A stretch of DNA of 64,000 nt, from assembly GCA_964019655.1 (NCBI GenBank), contig CAXHTR010000001.1, forward strand, positions 558,001 to 622,000. Direction: 5' to 3'. This document shows, piece by piece, positions 38,136 to 46,954 of this stretch; the stretch's first letter is position 1, and each line of letters begins with the position of its first letter. Under the pieces are notes generated by a model. The model was not told where the DNA came from and searched no databases. It saw only the letters and a program-made list of their open reading frames with translations. Made by a program: the position numbers and the translations under genes. This stretch comes from Perkinsela sp. pyNocScin1. Its lineage: Eukaryota; Euglenozoa; Kinetoplastea; Prokinetoplastida; Perkinselidae.

Positions 38136-39000
38136 CGTCGACTACGATTCGCTCTCCGACCAAGCCCGCATGGAGCTTCTCATCAGCGAGTTTACAAACT
38201 CACTCTACTACAATTCCCAAATCGCTGACGGGGAGCTCAAAGACGTCTGCGACTGGACTGACATACAGTGTGACACCGATGGGCGTGTTACCCACGTCAA
38301 CGTCGTTTCGGTTTCCAGTCAGCAGCACCCTGGGACGCTCAATCTCGCCTTGATGCCGCCAAGCGTCACGCATTTCAGCTTCTCGATGGACCAAGTCTGC
38401 GGCACGATCGATGTGAAATCGCTACCGGCTGGTCTCGTCGTTCTGCGCTTACGATTGACAGAATTGATGCACGGACCGATCGAAACTGCGCATCTACCGA
38501 AGGGCATGATGCAGCTCGACGTTGAGATGAACGCCTTCAGCGGCGAGCTTGACTTGGCAATGCTGCCCTCAGGCCTGGTTTGGCTCAATGTGTCTTTCAA
38601 CCTTTTCTCCGGAAGTGCCAATCTGACAGAGCTCCCAGAGACGCTCGAAGTGCTTCATCTCGCCGAGAACCAATTTTCCGGGGAGCTGAATTTTAAATCC
38701 CTTCCCGAGAGCATACAAGACATTGATATCTCCAATAACCGTTTCTCAGGGTCTATCGTGCTGAACAATATCCCACCAAAGCTCTGGCGGGTTATCGCGC
38801 TCGACTGTGGGAAAATGGCTGGCACTGCCTTCGTCGAAGAGCGCTTTGTGAAGCAACTTTGGCTGAAAGGCACTGGCGTTACAGCAGTGGTGGATCAGCA
38901 TGGCAAGGCCCATGCGATGGAGCAGCAGTTTCTGAATTTCATGCGGCTGCAGTGGGATGCCTTGGAAGCAGCGCGCGATCAAGTCGTGCGTCGACGATAG
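38128..39000 (+). pseudogene. LRR gene, 3' fragment, interrupted by the hAT element
   Basis: It continues the frame of 35091-35134: GRVDYDSLSDQARMELL, then the N-cap with VCDWTDIQCDTDG, about seven LRRs (for example LEVLHLAENQFSGELNF) and a charged tail ending QVVRRR. The body has no other stop or frameshift, so inactivation is due to the insertion alone. Excision leaving a multiple-of-three footprint would restore the frame. An ORF from an internal ATG at 38170 exists but would lack the leader. Confidence 0.9.
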
Positions 39001-39461
39001 CGAGAAATTGAGATTTCGTGTGCATCATTGCCAAAATATGCTTGTGGGTACTGGATGAAAAGCGCGAGACAAAGAATTTTTCGAGTAGACAAGGAAAAAA
39101 AATCTAGTGGTCCCCACCCTCGAGGGGAGATCACTAGCCCAACGCCTAATGAATCACTAGCCATTCACTGGAAAATTTTGAAAATCTTCTTGACCCCTTG
39201 TGGAAGTCGTGACCCCTACTGAGTGAATCATTGGACTAGAGAAGTCTCCTTTCTTTAAAGCCTGTCCATCTTGTTCGATGATCATCGGTCAAACTATGTG
39301 AAGTCCTAGAAATGAGCCCAGCCTTCTGAATCCCCTTTTGTATATCTTCCTTTGCGCACATTTGCTTTAACAGACATGGCCTTGAGATCCTTCTCCTGCA
39401 TGAGTCCTGAATTACCGCCTTTCATCATATATTCGATGTACTTACTTTTACAACCACTCCA
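39001..39461. other. gene-free stretch before tryptophanyl-tRNA synthetase
   Basis: AT-rich, apart from the hairpin repeat at 39104-39142. The last ~80 nt before the ATG are pyrimidine-rich. No RNA gene seen. Confidence 0.4.
39104..39142. repeat. GC-rich hairpin repeat, copy 2
   Basis: CTAGTGGTCCCC pairs imperfectly with GGGGAGATCACTAG, followed by CCCAA. Shares the TCACnAGCCCAA tail and CCCC...CTC...GGGG core with 32688-32720. Confidence 0.5.
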
Positions 39462-40934
39462 ATGCAGTCAACCAAGCTCTGCGTCGACATCCACGCCAAG
39501 GTCATCGCTGCTCGCACTTCCACCGCTTCAACGTCCGACCCCCAGTCTAACACAACAGCTGACGCCGTCGTGACCCCCTGGGAGGTCCAGGGCAAGGTAG
39601 ACTACGACAAGCTCATCGGCAAGTTCGGCTGCACAAAGATCGACGAGGCCCTCGTCGCCAAGATCCGCTCCGTGACCAAGGCCGACCCCCACGTGCTCAT
39701 CCGGCGCGGCATTGTGTTCAGCCACCGCGACCTCGACCGCATCCTCGACAACGCCGCCAAGGGCTTTTACCTGTACACCGGCCGCGGCCCGTCCTCGAGC
39801 GCGATGCACCTCGGCCACCTCGTCCCGTTCACCTTCACACGCTACCTCCAGGCCGCCTTCGACGTGCCCCTCGTCATCCAGATCACCGACGACGAAAAAT
39901 TTCTTTTTAAGAGCGGTCTCGACCACGCCGAGATGGACCGCATCGCCGTCGAGAACATAAAAGATATCATTGCCATCGGCTTCGACCCGCGCAAGACGTT
40001 TATCTTCAGGAACTACGAGTACCTCGGGCGGATGTACCGCGTCGTCTCCAAAATCCAAAAGTCCATCACCGCCTCGCAGGCGCGCAACTGCTTCGGCTTC
40101 AAGATGGAGGACAACATCGGCATGTGGTCCTTCCCTGCCATCCAGGCGGCCCCATGCTTCTCAGAGGCTTTCCCTGGTGTTTTGCGCCCAGAGGTCTACG
40201 CGCAGCGGGCAGCAGCCGTTCAGGCTGGGACCCCAGTAGAGCCCGAGAAGCCTTCGCTATTCAAAAGAATAATGAATTACTTCTTTCCACCGACGCAGCA
40301 GACAGCAACGCAGCCACTGCTCGCCCCAGCGCCGAAAAAGGGGCCAAAGGGGCAGAAGTCCCAAAAAAATAAGCCCCAGAACATACCCTGCCTCATCCCG
40401 TGCGCGATCGACCAGGACCCGTACTTTCGACTGACGCGGGACATCGCACCGCGGTTAGGCTACCTCAAGCCCTCACTGATCCACGCGACGTTCCTGCCGT
40501 CGCTGCTCGGCCCCGAGACGAAGATGAGCGGCAGCGCCGAGGGCACGTGCATTTACCTGACAGACACAGACAAGGAGATCGACAAGAAAATCAAAAAGTT
40601 CGCGTTTAGCGGTGGCGGCGCGACGCTCGAGGAGCACCGCGAAAAAGGCGGCAACGCGGACATCGACGTCCCCATTCAGTGGCTCAAGTTCTTTATGCCG
40701 TGGAACTTTGACGTGACGTACATCCCGGGCTGCACGGACGAGGCGGTCGAGCCGGGCCGGGACCCCTGGGAGGTGCTCAAGGCAGCGTACGAGCGCGGGA
40801 CCGTGACGTCGTCGACTGTGAAGGCGGTGCTCATCGGCGTCGTCCAGGCAGTTGTCGAGGACCACAGGAGCGCGCGAAAGAAGGTGACAGACGCGGACGT
40901 GGCGGAGTTTATGCGGATTCGGCCGATTATGTAG
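39462..40934 (+). CDS. WARS: tryptophanyl-tRNA synthetase (eukaryotic/archaeal type)
   Basis: A 490-residue class I synthetase charging tRNA-Trp. The catalytic domain has YTGRGPSSSAMHLGHL with the HIGH-equivalent at about 116-119, ITDDEKFLF, and CLIPCAIDQDPYFRLTRDIAPRLGY. The KMSKS loop appears as KMSGS (about 353). The C-terminal anticodon-binding domain ends VAEFMRIRPIM. A Lys/Pro/Gln-rich insertion of about 60 residues (about 247-305) sits just before the CLIPCAIDQDP strand and is absent from typical family members. The N-terminus has no clear import signal, so it is probably the cytosolic enzyme; kinetoplastids need a second, mitochondrial enzyme. Confidence 0.95.
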   Translation: MQSTKLCVDIHAKVIAARTSTASTSDPQSNTTADAVVTPWEVQGKVDYDKLIGKFGCTKIDEALVAKIRSVTKADPHVLIRRGIVFSHRDLDRILDNAAKGFYLYTGRGPSSSAMHLGHLVPFTFTRYLQAAFDVPLVIQITDDEKFLFKSGLDHAEMDRIAVENIKDIIAIGFDPRKTFIFRNYEYLGRMYRVVSKIQKSITASQARNCFGFKMEDNIGMWSFPAIQAAPCFSEAFPGVLRPEVYAQRAAAVQAGTPVEPEKPSLFKRIMNYFFPPTQQTATQPLLAPAPKKGPKGQKSQKNKPQNIPCLIPCAIDQDPYFRLTRDIAPRLGYLKPSLIHATFLPSLLGPETKMSGSAEGTCIYLTDTDKEIDKKIKKFAFSGGGATLEEHREKGGNADIDVPIQWLKFFMPWNFDVTYIPGCTDEAVEPGRDPWEVLKAAYERGTVTSSTVKAVLIGVVQAVVEDHRSARKKVTDADVAEFMRIRPIM

Positions 40935-41311
40935 AGTTGGGGATAAAGTGCCAGGTGTAGAAGGGGCTGTTTGATGTGAGATGATGCGAATGTATTCGAT
41001 TTTGTTTTTGTTTCAAGTGTTGTCAATGATGCACTGAGAGATGAAATATATCTTGAGGGGGCAAGTCAGTTAAATTTCATTGTCTTGGCATCCTACTTTT
41101 ACTTAAAGAGGATGGAAAAGTCACATTTGAAGTCCCTGCAATGCGAGTGCAAGAATTGTAGATGTTGTTAAGTTCGATTGAATTTTGAGCCCTCGAGAAG
41201 TTTTCATAATAGTGAAACAGCATGTGCAATTTGTTTTTAAGAAGCAAAATTTCTTTTCTTCATTTAAGGAAAGCTGTCACTCGAGACATTTTATTTTCAA
41301 GTAGTACAAAA
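40935..41311. other. gene-free intergenic stretch
   Basis: A 377-nt AT-rich spacer. The frame of the next gene is open upstream to an ATG at 41222, discussed there. No RNA gene or repeat seen. Confidence 0.35.
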
Positions 41312-41605
41312 ATGGCAAAAACGCCTCAGCTCACGACAGAGAATGTTGTACATGTCGATCAAGAGGCACCAAAGAAACGCCTTGGCCGACCGCCGTCAAA
41401 GCGCAAGAAGCGTCCAGAAGTCCTGCCCATATTCAAGGTCCGACGGATGCGAACAGACGAAGAGAAGGGCATGATAGTCGGAGTGATTCTCAGCAATCCG
41501 AAAATGAGCATGGCAGACATCTCTTGTATGGTAAACACGCCTGAAAGTTCATGCCGCCGGTGGTTTCAGGAGTTTTTAGAGAGACAGAAAGCACAGCAGT
41601 CATAG
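41312..41605 (+). CDS. small AT-hook plus helix-turn-helix protein
   Basis: A 97-residue basic protein. Residues 22-37 carry an AT-hook (KRLGRPPSKRKKRP, with the GRP core). The C-terminal ~55 residues (from RMRTDEEKGMIVGVIL to RRWFQEFLER) look like a homeodomain-like helix-turn-helix of the kind found in Psq/pogo transposases and their host derivatives. It is probably nuclear and DNA-binding. An upstream ATG at 41222 would add 30 hydrophobic and basic residues; I prefer 41312, which follows TTTTCAAGTAG. I recognise no named gene. Confidence 0.6.
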   Translation: MAKTPQLTTENVVHVDQEAPKKRLGRPPSKRKKRPEVLPIFKVRRMRTDEEKGMIVGVILSNPKMSMADISCMVNTPESSCRRWFQEFLERQKAQQS

Positions 41606-41901
41606 GCTCAGGCAGCTTTCATTGGGATCGTCTCAAAAGAGACTGAGAACCAAAATGTCCTTAGTTCTCGACAGGTGCACATGTGCATGTTATGCTCGCA
41701 TTAGGCTTTTTGGCCATACGTATCCCTCACTGACGTTCATGCTCCAAAAGCAATCACTTAAGTCAGGTCCACATTCAGACCCTCGCTCTCATGGAGAATG
41801 CAGCTGCAGTCTATTGTACACATACTGTACCCATAACAATAATGCTCGAGACTTCACTCATATCCAATCCATTTTCCATTTCTTTTCACTTACTTACTCG
41901 A
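41606..41901. other. intergenic stretch
   Basis: Just under 300 nt, AT-rich, with a pyrimidine-rich last 50 nt. Nothing else seen. Confidence 0.3.
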
Positions 41902-43194
41902 ATGAAACGCTCTTTCCGCCTGGCACTCTCCCGGCGCTTCCTGCACGCAGCACGCGAGCAGATCCCAGTGCGCAGGCACATACCCAGCCCCTACCCGCGC
42001 CACCCCACGCTAACCCCCAACACGATATCGCATAAAGCCCCACCAGCGCTATTTGCACAACAACGCACCTACTGCGAGCGCCAGGACGGCACTGACGACC
42101 CCATCGACGGGGGCGAGACCGGCCTCGAGGACATCGCCCGCCCCGACGACTACGAGGACACGCCCATGACCCCAGAGGCCGACGCAGGCGCGCAGTACAT
42201 CCCCGAGGAGCGCCCAGACGACACTGCGGCGCCGGCCGCCGGCGACGAGTCCGCCGACGCCGCGAAGCCCTCGCAGGAGACCGGCTTCGTCAAGCTCGAG
42301 GCGTGCCCGAGCCCCCCGTCGCGGCTCTTCCAGAACTTTTCGATCGGCACCAAAGTCTACATGTGGCACACCACCGCCAAGTACGGCCGCCGCCTCATGG
42401 GCCCGATGATGGAGTGGGCGCAGGAGTTCACCTACCGCACTGGCGTGAGCGTCCAGTGGGAGCCGACGTACCCCGAGAAAATCTACGTGCCCCCGAGCGG
42501 CACGCCCGACAGCGCTTCGGACAGCTCGTGGTATGCCCACCGCGATGACGTCGAGGTCACTGTCTACTTCTTCGGGTCCCAGCGCGCCATCGACGCCGCG
42601 CGGTCGCTGATGGAGGAAATGGCCACCCAGGAGCCCGTGCTCGTGCGTGTTGGCATCTTTAAGCGCCAGGACAACGGCGCGCCGCCGCGATGGCTCGCGC
42701 TGCGCCGCGTGAACAACGAGGGGCGCCCGGAGGACATCCCAGCAATTACTTTGAAAACGCCTGGCAAGTTCGCGCTGCTGTTCGAGTCGATGAAGGAGGC
42801 GGCAGTGCGCTCAGTGTACGAGGAGACGGGCGTGAAGGTGACAGAAGAGGACCTGACCCCAACAGGGTACCTCGACAGCATGCCGATCGAGTACTACTGG
42901 CGCCCGAAAGTGCACTACTTCGTGGCGGAGCTCCCGGCGGACGCCGAGGTGCTCGGGCCGCGCACGAGCGTGAGCGACTACTTCGTCGAGTGGGATAATA
43001 ATATTTTGCGGCAGTCGCCGGACCCGATCGACCGCGTGTGGGCGAGCTACGCGGACCCGAAGACGGGCGTTGCGTGGCTGACCGCCGCGAAGCTCGACGA
43101 GCTGCAGCAGCCGGTGAAGGGCGACGACTACATGGCGACGCGGTACACGGTGGGCGAGCACCTGCCGGAGCTGCGGGCGGCGACGCAGCTGTGA
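41902..43194 (+). CDS. mitochondrial-type Nudix hydrolase, MERS1-like candidate
   Basis: A 430-residue protein. Residues 1-55 are Arg-rich and acid-free (MKRSFRLALSRRFLHAAR), a clear mitochondrial presequence. An acidic linker follows (60-125). A domain of about 130 residues of unknown fold precedes the Nudix domain, whose box lies near 288-311: FESMKEAAVRSVYEETGV keeps the metal-binding Glu pair, while the usual RE reads RS and the leading Gly is offset by one. In kinetoplastids, the Nudix protein MERS1 acts on 5' triphosphates of mitochondrial mRNAs. Length, leader and domain position fit, but orthology is inferred. The open frame upstream to 41791 is excluded. Confidence 0.75.
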   Translation: MKRSFRLALSRRFLHAAREQIPVRRHIPSPYPRHPTLTPNTISHKAPPALFAQQRTYCERQDGTDDPIDGGETGLEDIARPDDYEDTPMTPEADAGAQYIPEERPDDTAAPAAGDESADAAKPSQETGFVKLEACPSPPSRLFQNFSIGTKVYMWHTTAKYGRRLMGPMMEWAQEFTYRTGVSVQWEPTYPEKIYVPPSGTPDSASDSSWYAHRDDVEVTVYFFGSQRAIDAARSLMEEMATQEPVLVRVGIFKRQDNGAPPRWLALRRVNNEGRPEDIPAITLKTPGKFALLFESMKEAAVRSVYEETGVKVTEEDLTPTGYLDSMPIEYYWRPKVHYFVAELPADAEVLGPRTSVSDYFVEWDNNILRQSPDPIDRVWASYADPKTGVAWLTAAKLDELQQPVKGDDYMATRYTVGEHLPELRAATQL

Positions 43195-43821
43195 GTCAGA
43201 CAGGTGAGAAGATGTAAAAGGCGCTGTTCGTGAGGCCCAAGGCGATTTGTGTAACTCTGGAGTGAAGATTTTGGTTGATTGTTCGTTTTGAAGGCGAAAA
43301 TAGTTTATTCTGTAGTCATTTTGATGCGAAGAATGTGCGGTGTACAGATCTGTGCCGGGATAGCATAAAATGGTATCGGGTGCTTGTGTTGCTATGCGCC
43401 AGTGGGATAATCTGCTTTGAGGTTGAATCTGGCAGAGGGGATGTGTGATTCCGTTTTGTAGCGAATTCTGCTTCAATCTGTCAATTTGAATTAGGGCATG
43501 AATACTAGGGGTTCACATGCGCCGGAGCCTGGGGCCACCTTTTCCAGAGAAAGAAATTCGTTCAAGCCACTTGAGTTCGAATTTACGCATGAAGATCAAT
43601 AAAATTAAAGGATTTACTAGCAAACTCTAATGCCACGTTCAAGGCGCTAGGACCACCTCCTGGGAACATTTGATCATTACCAAACTTTTGGGTAGAAGAA
43701 TATGATCGATTGATCGTAGTTTCTTACCGAAAAAGGAAAATTGATACAGATGTTTGAATTCGGTGGCAATCGAAAAGTGATACGATGTATTCTTAGAAAA
43801 TTTCATTCGATTCAAATTTCA
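43195..43821. other. gene-free stretch before the LRR array
   Basis: A 627-nt spacer. It is AT-rich, apart from a GC-rich patch at about 43515-43545. I see no LRR relic or RNA gene. Confidence 0.35.
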
Positions 43822-45291
43822 ATGTTCTTCCTGTACGCAGCCGACGACAAGCACCTGGGCCGCCTCGACCCGACGCTTCTTTCCGACCAGGCGCTCCTTG
43901 AGATATTTGTGGGCTCTTTTGAAAATACTGCGTATTTCCAAGACAAGGATGGCAACTTTCTCGACATCAACGAATGGTTAAACGTGGATGTGGAAAGTAC
44001 CGACGATGAAAATTTTATAGTCACACATTTCACGTACCCAGTTCAAGAATCTGATGAGAATCTGAAAGGTACACTCAACCTTGTTTTTCTCCCACAGACG
44101 TTAAAGGGGTTGACAATCAAAGGTGGCCTTGTCAGCGGTACTATCAACACGGCAGAGCTTCCGAGAGGACTCCTAGCGCTCATCTTGCCTGAAAACAAAC
44201 TCGAGGGCAGCTTTGCAGTCGAAACGCTCCCGCCAAGCCTCGACCAACTCGAGATCGAATGGAATTTACTGTCAGGGTCTCTTCGTATCGAAGCTCTGCC
44301 GCGATCTCTGCGCGTTTGCAAGGCCTACAAGAACGCTTTTGTGGGCACAGTAGATTTACGGAATCTTCCAGAGACATTGCGCCACATCGAAATAGGGGTC
44401 AATCAATTTTCCGGAAGTGTTTTGATGGGAAAGCTGCCAGATACACTCGTTGCTTTCCTTCTTGGACCATTGAGCAAGCTGGTCATGGAAAACCCGCTTC
44501 CCTTGCTCCCAGATAGCCTTGAAGCGCTTGATCTTTCGTGTATTCAACTCAATGCTGCGCTTGATATCGCAGCGCTGCCCCAAGGGCTACTGGAGCTTTT
44601 CATGGGCTTTTCTGGGTGGAATGGGACTTTCGCAGCTAGCACTTTGCCACGATCGCTCCAATTTGTCAGTTTAGGGAGCAATCCGATGCACGGGAGCCTC
44701 GCAACGGGCGATCTCCCCAATCACCTGCACCATCTTGTCCTCGACTTCTGCAAAATGAGCGGCACGGTAGACCTTCAAGCACTCCCGGAACCGCTCCAGA
44801 AGTTCATCGTGGGAAGAAATGAGTTCTGGGGGACCGTCGACCTGACAAGTCTACGAAACCTCATGGTGCTTGATTTGAGCTTCAATCGCTTTTCAGGCAG
44901 TGTAAATCTTACCCGACTGCCATACATGCTCGAGCTTATCGATCTGAGCAACAACCTCTTTGCGGGCGAGATCGACCTGAGCGCGCTGAGTGCCTGGCTC
45001 GTGGACCTGAGTTTGGCAAATAATGAATTCTCAGGGTCTCTAGACTTTTCAAAGCTCCCAAACGCAGTGCAAGTTATCGACGTATCGAAGAACAGTGGCC
45101 TTCATGGCCAAACAGACCAGCGAGCGCTGCCCGACTCACTCGTGCTATTCATGACAGACGGAACAGAAATAGTTCGGGATGACAATGCCGCTAGGACGAT
45201 ATTCAAGAAAAGCGCTGACGCTTCGCGTTTGCGGCGTATACACCGAGACTACACGGAAGAGATGATACAGATGCTGCTCTCGGAACATTGA
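43822..45291 (+). CDS. LRR family protein, subfamily B copy 1
   Basis: A 489-residue protein. The leader MFFLYAAD is followed by the N-cap (HLGRLDPTLLSDQALLEIF, FQDKDGNFLDINEW) and about sixteen LRRs with well-kept DLSxNxFSG steps. An unusual central block lacks the NxFSG step (LSKLVMENPLPLLP). A charged helical C-terminus (LRRIHRDYTEEMIQMLLSEH) is shared with copy 3. No anchor. It heads a tandem array of four close paralogs. Confidence 0.87.
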   Translation: MFFLYAADDKHLGRLDPTLLSDQALLEIFVGSFENTAYFQDKDGNFLDINEWLNVDVESTDDENFIVTHFTYPVQESDENLKGTLNLVFLPQTLKGLTIKGGLVSGTINTAELPRGLLALILPENKLEGSFAVETLPPSLDQLEIEWNLLSGSLRIEALPRSLRVCKAYKNAFVGTVDLRNLPETLRHIEIGVNQFSGSVLMGKLPDTLVAFLLGPLSKLVMENPLPLLPDSLEALDLSCIQLNAALDIAALPQGLLELFMGFSGWNGTFAASTLPRSLQFVSLGSNPMHGSLATGDLPNHLHHLVLDFCKMSGTVDLQALPEPLQKFIVGRNEFWGTVDLTSLRNLMVLDLSFNRFSGSVNLTRLPYMLELIDLSNNLFAGEIDLSALSAWLVDLSLANNEFSGSLDFSKLPNAVQVIDVSKNSGLHGQTDQRALPDSLVLFMTDGTEIVRDDNAARTIFKKSADASRLRRIHRDYTEEMIQMLLSEH

Positions 45292-45405
45292 AAAGGAATG
45301 ATTACATATAAAAATGACGAGCAAATTTTACAAACTTAATTCAATTTCGCGTGTGCTCTTTCATGACATATTGCACTGAATACTATCAACTTGATAAAGA
45401 ATCGA

Positions 45406-46791
45406 ATGCTTTTCCTATACGCAGCCGACGATGAGCACCTCAGCCGCCTCGATCCGACGCTTTTGTCCACACAAGCACTCCTCGAGATTTTTGTGAGCTC
45501 TTTTAAAAATATGTCAGAGTTCCAAGACGAAAACGGTAACTTTCTCGACATTACCGACTGGAAAAGCCTTGAGATATTAGACCCCGATCGCGACGATATG
45601 ATGGTCACGAATTTCACTTATCCGACGAACGACGATCAGCCAAATCTGGGGGGATCGCTCAACCTCGCTTTTCTCCCACAAACGATTGTCGGGATAGAAA
45701 TCATCGATTGTGACGTCACTGGCACGATTGACACAGCAGAACTTCCACCAGAGATGATAGCACTCATGCTCCAATTCAACAAGCTGAAAGGAAGCTTCGC
45801 TATCGAAAAGCTCCCGGAAACCATTGAAGCCCTCATGATCCACTCAAACTTGCTGTCTGGGTCTCTGCGCATTGATGCGCTGCCGCGATCAATGATCACT
45901 TTTCACGCGAACGACAACGCTTTTGTGGGCCCAATTGACGTGCGCGATCTTCCAGAGACACTTTACTACCTCGAAGTACAAAATAATAAATTTTCGGGTA
46001 ATGTTGCGATAGGAATGCTACCGGATAGGCTTCAATCTTTCCTAATCGGGTCGAGTGGCGAATTGTTTGCAGGTTGCCCGGTTCCAGCGCTGCCCGACGG
46101 CCTCCTCGAACTCAATCTTGCGGGAATTCGCTTTGATGACCCGAAGCTTGATTTGGCTATGCTACCTCGAAACTTACAGTCTCTGAGTGTGAATTCTTGC
46201 GCCTTACGCGGAACTTTCGCGGCGAGTGCGCTGCCTCGATCGCTCTCTTTGGTGGACCTGACAAAGAACGCGATTTCGGGGACCCTCGAAGCAAGCGACC
46301 TCCCGGAAAACTTGATGATGCTTTTCCTTGAAGAATGCAACATGCACGGCAGTGTGCGCTTAGGCGACCTCCCTCGACATTTCGAGAGGGCCATATTGAA
46401 TAGAAACCAGTTTTCGGGGGAGCTAGATCTGACAGCTGCAACACACCTCGAGGACCTCAATGAGCTTGATTTGAGCTTTAACTCGTTTTCGGGCAGCATT
46501 GATCTCAGTGCATTGCCAGGTTCGCTCGAGACCTTAAATTTGAGTGACAACCGCTTCGAGGGCGATCTCGATCTGACGAATATCAACGCGTGGCTCACCG
46601 ATCTCAATGTGGCAAACAATCGATTTTCGGGGTCTGTGCACCTTTCGCAGCTTCCGGACTCACTTGAGACGATTGACCTATCGCACAACAGTCTTCGGGG
46701 CCACACAGATCCGCGTGCGCTTCCAAAGTCGCTCGGGGCACTGCGAACAGAAGGAACAGAAATCGTTCGGAATGATAGCGTTCCCAACTAG
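45406..46791 (+). CDS. LRR family protein, subfamily B copy 2
   Basis: A 461-residue protein. Leader MLFLYAAD, N-cap with FQDENGNFLDITDW, then the same repeat order as its neighbours, including the central block (ELFAGCPVPALP). It ends soon after the last repeat (TEGTEIVRNDSVPN) and lacks the charged helical tail of copies 1 and 3. No anchor. The ATG at 45406 is the first in frame after the previous gene. Confidence 0.87.
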   Translation: MLFLYAADDEHLSRLDPTLLSTQALLEIFVSSFKNMSEFQDENGNFLDITDWKSLEILDPDRDDMMVTNFTYPTNDDQPNLGGSLNLAFLPQTIVGIEIIDCDVTGTIDTAELPPEMIALMLQFNKLKGSFAIEKLPETIEALMIHSNLLSGSLRIDALPRSMITFHANDNAFVGPIDVRDLPETLYYLEVQNNKFSGNVAIGMLPDRLQSFLIGSSGELFAGCPVPALPDGLLELNLAGIRFDDPKLDLAMLPRNLQSLSVNSCALRGTFAASALPRSLSLVDLTKNAISGTLEASDLPENLMMLFLEECNMHGSVRLGDLPRHFERAILNRNQFSGELDLTAATHLEDLNELDLSFNSFSGSIDLSALPGSLETLNLSDNRFEGDLDLTNINAWLTDLNVANNRFSGSVHLSQLPDSLETIDLSHNSLRGHTDPRALPKSLGALRTEGTEIVRNDSVPN

Positions 46792-46954
46792 AGCACTTGA
46801 GCTGCCGATATTGTTGACCGTTAAAGAGCTATAGATTGACATAAGATAAATCATAGAATAACCTGGTCCCCTGGTAAGGTTTTGGTAAGAATCAGCAGTA
46901 TTTCACCGAATTTCTGTAGTTTATCTGTCAACACAATAATCTCAATTCATTAAA

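Noticed and set aside
43515-43670. Possible inverted-repeat element in the GC patch before the LRR array
   Set aside because: The GCGCC-rich segments do not pair as inverted ends and no duplication is visible.
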